From: Gloeobacterales cyanobacterium ES-bin-313
GTDB lineage: Bacteria > Cyanobacteriota > Cyanobacteriia > Gloeobacterales > Gloeobacteraceae
Reading direction: 5' to 3'
Assembly: GCA_014379585.1 (NCBI GenBank)
Contig: JACMLN010000016.1
Span: 1 to 32,698, forward strand
DNA length: 32,698 nucleotides
Within the stretch, counting starts at the first letter, position 1. Every line of letters starts with the position of its first letter. A program made the position numbers and the translations under genes. Shown one piece after another: positions 6,925 to 13,874 of this stretch. Under the pieces are notes generated by a model. That model was not told where the DNA came from. It searched no databases and was given only the letters and a program-made list of their open reading frames with translations.

Positions 6925-9441
6925 CTAGTTTCCGACAATCAATTGCCACATCCCGATAGCAAGTATGACCGTTCCCAGATGAAGCGGCAGAAGACGCAGG
7001 AAGGATTGACGGCCAATCTTCTGGGTGAGCCAGATGCTTGCGAATACTCCGGCGATGAGGGTAGTTCCCTGTAGGAAGGCGATCACGGCTGGGTGGGCGA
7101 CGAGTACGGGTAAACTGACTCCACCTTCGAGGCCGAAGGTTGCCCAAGCAGCAGGCAACACCCGACCTGCCTCGCCAAGACCCAGCTTCAAGTAATGGGC
7201 AAGGGTTCCGCCCAGAACGAGGGGCAAGAAGCCGTAGCAGAGGGCAAGACTCCCTGGGGAGCCGGGGCCGGGGCGCAGACGATTTTGCACAGCTAGGGCA
7301 ACGAGGAGAACTTGTGCAGGAAGCGCCAGGGCGATCAAAGATGCAAGCAGGTGAGCAAACCCAGTTGGGTAAGGAAAACCTAGAAGCAGCGCAGCGTCAT
7401 TCAGGTGATGCAGAAAAATTCCGCCGAGCAATAGCAAAAGTAGTGCCGCTTCGTAGCTTCGCGGTGTGTGGGTCGTCCACAGTTCAACAGCAGGAGGCCG
7501 CAGGTTGAAGGCCACCGATCGGTGCGGACAGGCTTTCAAGCAGGTCATGCACAACACACAGTCCCGGTTATCAGTAAGTTGGGCTGGGTGGGAATAAAGC
7601 GGGCAACCGTTGGATGCTTGTCCTTCCCCTTTCGCAGGGCCGCCCTTGTAGCATTGGTAGGTCGTGCATTCGGCTGAACAGATACCCTGTTGCGCCCGCA
7701 ACTCCGTGATCGCAAGTTTTGCGTAAAGCCCGTTCATCGCGCCGATGGGGCAAAGATAGCGGCACCAGAAACGCCGTTCAAAAAGCTGGGAAAAAATGAC
7801 CGCTCCAGCGGTAATTAGCAGCAGAAGGCAACCAGAAAGCCAGGCGGTATCCTCCAAATTCCAAAGTTCTTCCCAAAGAAAAATAAAGACAAAGAGCGCA
7901 AAGGCAAACCAGCCACCCCAGCGTTCGGCTTCCTGTCGCGGCCAGCGTCGGAGGGTGCGGGGCAAAGGAATTAAGGAGAGTTTCTGGAGCAGCTCGCCAT
8001 AGATCATAAACGGGCAGACTGAGCACCAGAGCCTGCCGACAAAGGGAAAAGCCAGCAAGATCAGCGGCCACCACCAGCACCAAAACAGATTCAGGGCAAA
8101 GTTATGGGCACGATCTTGGGGGCCAAACAGGAGTACACCGACCACGGCAGCAAAGACGACAAGGGTGAAACCGTAGTTGATCCGATCAGGCCACCAGGGA
8201 CTCCGCAGAAACTGCCGCAGGGCAGGGTTGGCATCGAGCAGATTGAGCCTGAAGCGGCGGGCTTTCGGCTGGGCAGGCCAGAAGACTTCCTCTTGAAGGA
8301 TGCTGGCACCATCGGACTGCTCAACAGCTCGCTCCAACAGCCCTAACAATTCGGAGAGGTTGCCAGGGAAATCGTATCCCTGCAAGCGGCGAAGTGCCTG
8401 GAGGGAGAGGGTTGGTCTTGCCAAACCACGGGAACGGGAATATTCATTCAGGTAGTAGCGGGCTTGCGCTTCAAGATCCTCCCGCCGAACCCGTAGGGGC
8501 GGAATCTTGATCGTGTGTCTGGCAAGTCGCTCAAGCCCTGGTACCGTTTTCTCGGCTGTCATCAGGATGCGAGCGACTGAGCGCCGAGGGGTATCATCGT
8601 CGCCAATCAGGGTATAGGTTCCTTCACAAAGCAATCGGATCAGGCGTTCTTGCAGAGCGAGGGGCAGTTTGTGGACGTTGTTGAAGATCACTGTCCCGTC
8701 TTCAAGGGCTTCAAGCAGGCCGGGAGATCCACCTGAACGACCAAAGATTTCCGCAGTGCGTGCTTCGAGGGTGCCCTCGTTGATCTGAAGACAGGGTTTA
8801 CGTCGATCAGGGGAGTTGAAGTGGATCAAGGCCGCAGCATTGTCCTTTTCCAATCCAGGCTCGCCGAAGAGAAGGACGGGCAGGCGGTCACGGGCAGCTT
8901 TCTGGATCTGTTGACGCAGAGCGACGGCGTAGCGACTGGTGCCAATGATGCCTCTTCGAGCACGGGAAACGAGATAGGGTCTCAAAATGGCTTGGCGCTG
9001 GCTTTCGGATTCAAGCCGTTTGCTCATCTTCGTCAAGTCTTCGGCCAGACTGCGGGAGTATTGGCGCAGGAGATCGGGATAATGGCTCGCCACTTCTCGG
9101 AACACCTGGGCATCCACAATCCATACCAGGCTATCCACCAGGGCAGTCACTGTCTGTTGGGCATTTTGTTCAAGCAGGAGTTCACGCAGGTTCAAAACTG
9201 CCCCTGAGAGCAAACTTACTGGCCAACCTGCACCTCCTGTAGATTGCCGAACACACTCCAGTCGTCCCTCCCTTAAAATCACCAGTGCTTCAGGAGGGCA
9301 ATCTTCGCAGACCAGAGTTGTTCCAGCAGAAACATCCCGCGCTTCCACACGCGCAGCAAGTTCAACAATCATCGGTTCGGGCAAATCGGCGAGCGTCGTT
9401 TCACGATTTAGCCAAACACACACTTCTTGAGAGTCCATCAT
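6925..9441 (-). CDS. Membrane fusion protein: cNMP-binding + degenerate NtrC-type AAA+ + NapH/NosR-like Fe-S domain
   Basis: About 838 residues; positions are counted from the most upstream ATG (9456). Residues 20-145 form a CRP-like cyclic-nucleotide-binding fold. Residues 168-385 resemble sigma-54 activators (IIGTSRYAVAL, IPPLRVRREDL, FPGNLSELLGLLERAV). Walker A is altered to GEPGLEKD (198-205), Walker B is GTVIFNNV (NN for DE), and the GAFTGA loop is missing. Residues 420-843 carry several membrane helices with the NapH/NosR-like clusters CSVCP (478), CRYLCP (565) and CVLCMTCLKACP (633). An extra C-x3-C-x4-C set occurs at 593-602. It probably senses or relays redox state at the membrane rather than activating sigma-54 (inference). 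The start at 9441 follows GAGG; 9438 and 9456 are alternatives. There is no DNA-binding helix-turn-helix at the C-terminus. Confidence 0.85.
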   Translation of the reverse strand: MMDSQEVCVWLNRETTLADLPEPMIVELAARVEARDVSAGTTLVCEDCPPEALVILREGRLECVRQSTGGAGWPVSLLSGAVLNLRELLLEQNAQQTVTALVDSLVWIVDAQVFREVASHYPDLLRQYSRSLAEDLTKMSKRLESESQRQAILRPYLVSRARRGIIGTSRYAVALRQQIQKAARDRLPVLLFGEPGLEKDNAAALIHFNSPDRRKPCLQINEGTLEARTAEIFGRSGGSPGLLEALEDGTVIFNNVHKLPLALQERLIRLLCEGTYTLIGDDDTPRRSVARILMTAEKTVPGLERLARHTIKIPPLRVRREDLEAQARYYLNEYSRSRGLARPTLSLQALRRLQGYDFPGNLSELLGLLERAVEQSDGASILQEEVFWPAQPKARRFRLNLLDANPALRQFLRSPWWPDRINYGFTLVVFAAVVGVLLFGPQDRAHNFALNLFWCWWWPLILLAFPFVGRLWCSVCPFMIYGELLQKLSLIPLPRTLRRWPRQEAERWGGWFAFALFVFIFLWEELWNLEDTAWLSGCLLLLITAGAVIFSQLFERRFWCRYLCPIGAMNGLYAKLAITELRAQQGICSAECTTYQCYKGGPAKGEGQASNGCPLYSHPAQLTDNRDCVLCMTCLKACPHRSVAFNLRPPAVELWTTHTPRSYEAALLLLLLGGIFLHHLNDAALLLGFPYPTGFAHLLASLIALALPAQVLLVALAVQNRLRPGPGSPGSLALCYGFLPLVLGGTLAHYLKLGLGEAGRVLPAAWATFGLEGGVSLPVLVAHPAVIAFLQGTTLIAGVFASIWLTQKIGRQSFLRLLPLHLGTVILAIGMWQLIVGN

Positions 9442-9529
9442 GATGTCCTCAACCATGTAGGCTCTATTCTACGGGGCTGTGCTGAAAAGCTAAGGTGACA
9501 GGGAATTGTGGTGTTTCTTGAGGCAACTG

Positions 9530-9625
9530 ATGGGTCATGCACTGAACCTTGCAGACGGCTGGGTACCGCTGGCACTCCTGGGGCTGATCTGCCTGTCAGC
9601 CCTCTACTTCCTCAAAGTCCGCTGA
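9530..9625 (+). CDS. Small single-pass membrane peptide, 31 aa
   Basis: GAGG six bases before the ATG opens a 31-codon gene: MGHALNLADGWVPLALLG, then LICLSALYFLKVR. Residues 11-28 form one hydrophobic helix, and the basic tail LKVR suggests an N-out/C-in topology. It does not match PetG, PetL, PetN, PsbM, PsaM or Psb30 as I know them. It diverges from the cNMP/AAA+/Fe-S membrane protein with an 88-nt gap, so the two may share a control region and possibly a complex. A longer frame over the same bases (9508-9690) is less credible because it lacks a ribosome site and has no hydrophobic order. Confidence 0.5.
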   Translation: MGHALNLADGWVPLALLGLICLSALYFLKVR

Positions 9626-9684
9626 GAAACCGTTTTACACCATTTTTTCGAGACGATGATCGGTTACTTTTCAATCGTTATTTG

Positions 9685-9711
9685 CGCTAGCGAACTAACA
9701 CTTCGCTAGCG
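9685..9711 (-). terminator. Hairpin downstream of the aldo-keto reductase gene
   Basis: CGCTAGCGA and its complement (9703-9711) form a 9-bp perfect stem with a 9-nt loop. It starts 8 nt past the minus-strand reductase stop and lies about 60 nt past the plus-strand 31-aa gene. There is no clear T-run on either side, so termination is likely but not certain; it may serve both strands. Confidence 0.5.
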
Positions 9712-9718
9712 ACGCAAC

Positions 9719-10750
9719 TCAATCTTCACCCAAAGCAATGCGTGCTGCACTGTCGAAGATATTCTTCTTGAACCAATTTGGGTAGATCAATGCAGGGGCT
9801 GTTAGTTCGTCGAGGGATTGAAGTTCTTCTGCCTTTAAGGCGAGATTGGCAGCATCGAGGTTGGCGGCTAGTTGCGTACTTTTACTCGCTCCGACCAAGA
9901 TAGATGCGACATGGGATCGAGAGAGAAGCCAAGCTAAGGCGACTTGAGCAGGTGCGACTTGATGCCCTGATGCAATATCTTTCAGTCGATCGACGACCTT
10001 GAAACCTAATTCCTGATCGAAGGGAATGACATTAAAGCCCGAAAGTCTGCCATTGTCTCCTGTTGGGTCTTCGCGGGTATATTTGCCTGTTAAAAATCCG
10101 CCAGCTAGAGGACTCCAGACCATAATGCCGACTCCAGCATCTTCGGCGAAAGGTACGACTTCGTGCTCAAGGTCGCGACCTAACAAAGAATAATACACCT
10201 CCGCTGCTACAAAGCGCGCCCATCCATATTCGCGTTGAAGGCCAATTGCCTTTGCAGAATACCAAGCAGGCCAGTTGGAGTAGCCGATGTAGCGCACTTT
10301 ACCCTGGCGAACAATATCATCTAAGGCTGAAAGCGTTTCCTCAAGGGGAGTATAGGGATCGAAGCGGTGGACGAGGTAGACATCAATGTAATCCGTGCCT
10401 AAGCGTCGAAGACTGCCTTCTACCGCATTGAAGATGTGCTGCCGCGAAAGCCCCGTATTGACGAGAGCATCACCTGTTCGAAAACCAACTTTCGTGGCGA
10501 TAACCACATCCTGACGGCGACTTGACAAAGCTTTACCCAGTATTTCTTCGGATTGGCCACCGGAGTAAGCATCAGCCGTATTAAAAAAATTCACACCTGC
10601 ATCGAGGGATTGAGCAACCAAATCGTTGGCTCCTGTTTGATCCAACTTGGAGATCGCCTTATTCACCTTTTCGCCTGTTCCAAAAGTCATTGATCCAAAA
10701 GCGAGTCTGGAGACGATCAATCCCGTGTTTCCTAACCGCGTGTAAAGCAT
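9719..10750 (-). CDS. Aldo-keto reductase
   Basis: A 343-residue NADPH-dependent aldo-keto reductase of (beta/alpha)8 type. The catalytic tetrad is visible: Asp60 and Tyr62 (TADAYSGG), Lys87 (ATKVGF) and His128 (YLVHRFD). The cofactor-binding end (SILVGASKSTQLAANL) is present. The substrate cannot be read from sequence; this subgroup reduces carbonyls in detoxification or sugar metabolism. The ATG at 10750 (MLYTRLGNTG) fits the family N-terminus; a frame extending 12 codons upstream has no ribosome site. It appears monocistronic, with a hairpin after its stop and a toxin-antitoxin relic upstream. Confidence 0.9.
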   Translation of the reverse strand: MLYTRLGNTGLIVSRLAFGSMTFGTGEKVNKAISKLDQTGANDLVAQSLDAGVNFFNTADAYSGGQSEEILGKALSSRRQDVVIATKVGFRTGDALVNTGLSRQHIFNAVEGSLRRLGTDYIDVYLVHRFDPYTPLEETLSALDDIVRQGKVRYIGYSNWPAWYSAKAIGLQREYGWARFVAAEVYYSLLGRDLEHEVVPFAEDAGVGIMVWSPLAGGFLTGKYTREDPTGDNGRLSGFNVIPFDQELGFKVVDRLKDIASGHQVAPAQVALAWLLSRSHVASILVGASKSTQLAANLDAANLALKAEELQSLDELTAPALIYPNWFKKNIFDSAARIALGED

Positions 10751-10805
10751 ACAAAACTCGATAGACCACGAACACCAATTTATCACAGCATTTTCAGTGA
10801 ACTTC

Positions 10806-11087
10806 TTACCATGTTGAGGATGGATGTGACGAGTTTTGATGCGTTGTAGCGAAACTTATGTAAATACTGTGGACAGCTTTGAGGTTCTTCTCGATAACTT
10901 TTTCCAGATTTTCCAATATTTCACAGGTGGCAATCGATGGGGGCAATTGGTTTTTTTCCTCTTCTAGAGCCGGTAGTAGAGTCTCAGCAAATTGCATCCT
11001 GCCATCACCAGATTGGCGTAACCAGCCAATTGGTTCGTCGCCTAGCCTTACCAGCAATTCCTGACTACTCATCTCCAAAAAACTCAT
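10806..11087 (-). pseudogene. hipA: hipA-like toxin, N-terminal remnant
   Basis: The first 30 or so residues (ELLVRLGDEPIGWLRQSGD, then GRMQFAETLLP) match the N-terminal strand pair of HipA kinases, in which short LxGxxVGxLxxxxDGRxxF units are typical. The rest of the kinase (about 400 residues in the family) is absent. After residue 40 the frame runs into unrelated helical sequence and stops. The start overlaps the end of the hipB remnant by 23 nt, as in intact hipBA operons. It is a dead gene in my reading. A new short protein that keeps only this domain is possible but unlikely. Confidence 0.55.
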
Positions 11088-11247
11088 CTTCGAGATCCTC
11101 TAGGGGAAGACTCCGGCTATTTGCTTCCAGGCGAATACCAAGCATGTTTGTTACGAGTAGCGCTTTCTCAAGCTGACAAGTGGGCTTACCAGATTCAAGA
11201 TCGATGATGAAGCGGGTGCCGAGGCCACAAGCTGCGGCTTGCTATTC
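11065..11247 (-). pseudogene. hipB: hipB-like antitoxin, broken remnant
   Basis: On the minus strand the frame reads ...FRE, a TAG stop (11242-11244), then QAAACGLGTRFIIDLES, GKPTCQLEKALLV and TNMLGIRLEA. This is the second half of a HipB-type helix-turn-helix (recognition helix GLGTRFIIDLESGKP, then the LGIRL end). The first part of the HTH is missing upstream and the in-frame stop splits the rest. The acidic tail runs to the stop at 11065, overlapping hipA. The gene cannot make an intact repressor. Confidence 0.6.
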
Positions 11248-11343
11248 TCGAAATAGCCTTAATATAAAATTTCATGATCAAATATGGACAAATGATCTCA
11301 AGCATTGTAAATTGGGCACGTACTTGGCTTAGAGGAAATGATC

Positions 11344-11784
11344 ATGGCTGTTCAACCCATACCCGAAGGCTTTCACACGATTACCCCCTTTCTCACCGTG
11401 GCTCGCGCCAATGAACTGATCGATTTTTTAAAGTTCGCTTTTGGTGCTGAGGAGTGTTATCGAAATACTGGAGAAAAGGGTGAAGTGCGCAATGCGCAAC
11501 TCAAAATTGGCGACTCAATGATGATGATGAGTGAAGCGAGTGAAAAATACCCGCCAATGCCCACTTCGATTTACCTCTATGTCGAAGACACCGATGCGAC
11601 CTACGAGCAAGCCTTGAAATCCGGTGGAGTTTCTTTGATGGAACCCGCCGACCAATACTGGGGAGATCGCAACGCTGGAATCAAAGATCTTTCGGGCAAT
11701 CAATGGTGGATCGCGACCCATATCGAAGATGTCTCTCCTGAAGAGATTTCGAAGCGCGAAGAGGCACTTCTGGCGAAGGATTGA
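11344..11784 (+). CDS. VOC-superfamily protein (glyoxalase/bleomycin-resistance/PhnB-like)
   Basis: A 146-residue protein with two beta-alpha-beta-beta-beta modules of the vicinal oxygen chelate fold. It starts ITPFLTVARANELIDFLKFAFGAEE, and module two begins SIYLYVEDTDATYEQALKSG. The WGDRNAGIKDLSGNQWWIATH end carries the usual metal-side motif GxxDxxGNxWxI. PhnB-like members bind a divalent metal through a few His/Glu residues; the substrate is unknown. The ATG at 11344 lies eight bases after GAGG; an ATG two codons upstream is too close to that site. It is a single gene with no obvious operon partner. Confidence 0.85.
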   Translation: MAVQPIPEGFHTITPFLTVARANELIDFLKFAFGAEECYRNTGEKGEVRNAQLKIGDSMMMMSEASEKYPPMPTSIYLYVEDTDATYEQALKSGGVSLMEPADQYWGDRNAGIKDLSGNQWWIATHIEDVSPEEISKREEALLAKD

Positions 11785-11860
11785 TCTTTTCATCAATCCA
11801 AAACGACCTCAAACCCACTCCAGGAAAGGACTCTAGCCAATTTTTTCGTTTCCTCAAATT

Positions 11861-11942
11861 GCACTTTCGGGAAATGGCTTTCACGATCAGCCCCCCAAGC
11901 GGGTTTCAGCAGTGACCCCCAGATCTGATATCCTGAAAGTGC
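11861..11942. repeat. 12-bp inverted repeat upstream of the recombinase
   Basis: GCACTTTCGGGA (11861-11872) and TCCTGAAAGTGC (11931-11942) are inverted copies with one mismatch, 58 nt apart. The right arm ends 26 nt before the recombinase start. They could be recombinase-binding arms, an element end, or an operator. Their use is inferred from position only. Confidence 0.4.
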
Positions 11943-11967
11943 ATTTATTGTACAAAAGAGGAAATGG

Positions 11968-12573
11968 ATGAAAGTGAACCGTCACGGTCAGGCGAAAGTC
12001 CTTTCTGAAAAAGAGATCCAAACGCTCCTCCGCAAGGGACTCACCGATCCGAAGTACCAAGTTGTTTTTCAGCTGATGCTCTTCACAGGCTGCCGAGTCA
12101 GTGAAGCCTGTACCCTGCATATGAGTGATGTCTACGAAGTCGATGCAGAGGGGAATGTGAAGACTACGGGAAAAAAAAGCCGCCTGCGCTATTTGGTGCG
12201 AGACGTGATCACTTTCCGGCGGGCAAATACGAAGGGAGCCATTTCAACCCGCTCGATTCCCACCCATCCAAGTCTCAAAGCAGCCCTTGAAACCCATAAG
12301 CCAGGCAGTGCTCACGTTTTTGAGAGTACAGAAACAGGCAAGCCAATGCTGCGGCGAACCGTCGATTATGCTTTTCGCGATGCTTTCAAGCTTTGCCGCA
12401 TTCAAGGCGCGAGTACCCACAGTCTTCGCCGAACCGCAATTACCCGCCTTCATGCTGTCGGTGTTGGGCTGAGAACTATCCAACGCATCTCTGGCCATCG
12501 ATCTCTTGCAGCGCTACAGCGCTACATCGATGTGAGCGATGAACAGGTCTCTGCCGCCATTAATTTGCTCTAG
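11968..12573 (+). CDS. Tyrosine recombinase/integrase, catalytic domain only
   Basis: A 201-residue phage-integrase-family protein. The catalytic set is visible: Arg43 (GCRVSEA), His151 and Arg154 (HSLRRT), His177 (SGHRS) and the nucleophile Tyr186 (RYIDVS); Lys89 is a possible catalytic lysine. It lacks the N-terminal SAM-like core-binding domain of XerC/XerD and lambda-type integrases (usually about 300 aa), so it is a minimal recombinase. An AGAGG site precedes the ATG. There is no excisionase or phage gene nearby. A 12-bp inverted repeat lies upstream, and directly after the stop is the first copy of an 18-nt motif repeated four times in the window. A truncated paralogue is at 17436. Confidence 0.85.
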   Translation: MKVNRHGQAKVLSEKEIQTLLRKGLTDPKYQVVFQLMLFTGCRVSEACTLHMSDVYEVDAEGNVKTTGKKSRLRYLVRDVITFRRANTKGAISTRSIPTHPSLKAALETHKPGSAHVFESTETGKPMLRRTVDYAFRDAFKLCRIQGASTHSLRRTAITRLHAVGVGLRTIQRISGHRSLAALQRYIDVSDEQVSAAINLL

Positions 12574-12582
12574 CCCTAGATT

Positions 12583-12599
12583 ACACATAATATTTTTAT
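12583..12599 (+). repeat. Dispersed motif GCACATAATATTTTTTAT, copy A
   Basis: ACACATAATATTTTTAT, one T shorter than the other three copies (17591, 18651, 22658), all in the same orientation. It lies 10 nt after the recombinase stop, and the sequence around it is shared with the recombinase fragment at 17436-17608. Confidence 0.55.
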
Positions 12600-13240
12600 T
12601 CAAGAAATGCGCGTCGATGCCAAGCAATCAGCATCGATGGGAGCGGTGATCTGGCCCTTAGATCATGCGGAGTAAGTGGGGAACGACCAAGGCGACAAAC
12701 CCAATCGTGCCACACACCGAAACAGAGGCACCGACAGCGAGGGCGACGAGGACGATCACAGAGCGCTTCAGGGTTTCGACGCGGACACCAAGATGTTTTG
12801 CTTCCGCTTCGCCGAGCAAAATCAGATTCAAAGATCGGGCCATAAACGGAAACAATCCGAGTGCGATTACCAAAAAAGGAGCCACTGCCATCAAGCTCTC
12901 CCAGGTTGCCCCACCCATACTGCCCAAACTCCAAAAAGTGATGTTGCTGCGCCATGGCGGGGGGTGGCCCCGCATCTGTCGTGGCCAGGATGAGCTTAGG
13001 CCGTAGAGAAAGTACGCCTTCGGCTGCGAGGGTTCTTTGATAGCCAACTTTGGGCAACTTGGTGGCTGGTTTAGGAAAGGTACTGGAAGTATCGACACCG
13101 ACGACACGATTGCCTTTGCCAAGGGCGAAAACAATCTCGGTCACTGGCCCACTCAAGCTGACAATGCGCGGTTCAGCGCCATAGCTAGTGCGAATAAATG
13201 CAACAAGAAGAATCCAGGTCAAAAGCAGTCTTTTGGCCAT
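12596..13240 (-). pseudogene. hmuT/hmuU: hmuT-hmuU haem transporter genes collapsed by deletion
   Basis: The 5' part encodes a signal peptide ([21 protein letters not shown]) and about 75 residues of a HmuT-type periplasmic haem-binding protein ([44 protein letters not shown]). Near base 12955 the homology jumps to another frame: the C-terminal third of a FecCD-type permease like HmuU ([39 protein letters not shown]). That frame then meets TAA just before GPDHR, the conserved next motif, and a further shift follows. Most of hmuT and the first two thirds of hmuU are missing, and no hmuV ATPase is adjacent. A functional product is not expected. Confidence 0.75.
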
Positions 13241-13507
13241 ACTTTGCCATTTTCGTGGTTAAAGGCAGCTTATCACTAGTAAAAGTTGTTGTCAATAAAA
13301 TGCGCTGTGATCTTAGGCAAACTGTCGCATCGAACATTCTGCAAGGGGCAAATGAACTGGGAAAGTGCTTTTTAAGCTCCTCTAGTGGCCAGAGAGCAGC
13401 ATGCACTCGCCATATTAAAAATTCCTACTTGACAGCCAATGTCAATAAATTTAAGATACCTAGCGAGAGATCTTATTAGAAATTACACGCAATAAGGGAG
13501 TTTGGTG
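13241..13507. other. Divergent intergenic region of the decayed haem locus
   Basis: 267 nt between the divergent hmuT and TonB-receptor remnants. It is AT-rich, and TGTCAATAAA occurs twice as a direct repeat (13289-13298 and 13440-13449). No classical 19-bp Fur box was recognised. No credible gene was found here. Confidence 0.4.
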
Positions 13508-13867
13508 ATGGCGCGAACAGCAGCCTTCAGCCGAGGGATCGGCTTGGGAATTTTCGCAGCAAGTTTGCTTGTTATCCCGGTACATGCGGAAGTTCCCCGC
13601 AAGAGCGATCTGAGTGAAACTGCGAGTGTCAAAGACTTGCTCGCCCATGCTGTGTACGAACTCGACACGGTAAGCGTGACCGCCAATCGTCTACTTCAGG
13701 GTCAAGGATTTACCCTGCTTGACCTCGACTTTACTGTACCCCTCGGTGGGGCGACCCGTCTGGGCATCGGGATTGCCAACTTGACCAATGCCCCCTACCG
13801 CGAAGCCTTCACCAGTTTCAACGCTCCCGGTACCCAGATCTTCTCGTCCCTGGTCACTGAGTTTTAG
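13508..13867 (+). pseudogene. TonB-dependent receptor with an internal in-frame deletion
   Basis: 119 residues: a signal peptide (to about 28, ending PVHA), a linker, the TonB-box region ELDTVSVTANR (about 52-62), and then directly the last strands of a beta-barrel (LLDLDFTVPLGGATRLGIG, NLTNAPYREAFTSFNAPG) ending in Phe. The plug and almost the whole 22-strand barrel are absent, whereas a normal receptor has 650-800 residues. The reading frame and ribosome site (AAGGGAG, seven bases before the ATG) survive, so a secreted peptide might still be made, but transport is not possible. It is divergent from the hmuT/hmuU remnant and 7 nt from the PepSY gene. Confidence 0.7.
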
Positions 13868-13874
13868 AAATCAA

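Noticed and set aside
7140-8346. Several plus-strand frames opposite the Fe-S fusion gene
   Set aside because: All lie antisense to a continuous 838-residue frame with recognisable domains and show no domain signature themselves.
6925-9441. Reading the fusion protein as a working sigma-54 transcription activator
   Set aside because: GAFTGA is missing, Walker B is NN, there is no C-terminal HTH, and cyanobacteria lack sigma-54.
9508-9690. 60-codon plus-strand frame
   Set aside because: Starts without a ribosome site; the 31-aa frame in the same place has one and encodes a proper membrane helix.
13198-13479. Plus-strand 93-codon frame between the haem-gene remnants
   Set aside because: Overlaps the hmuT start and an AT-rich promoter region; a weak similarity to four-helix-bundle proteins was judged chance.
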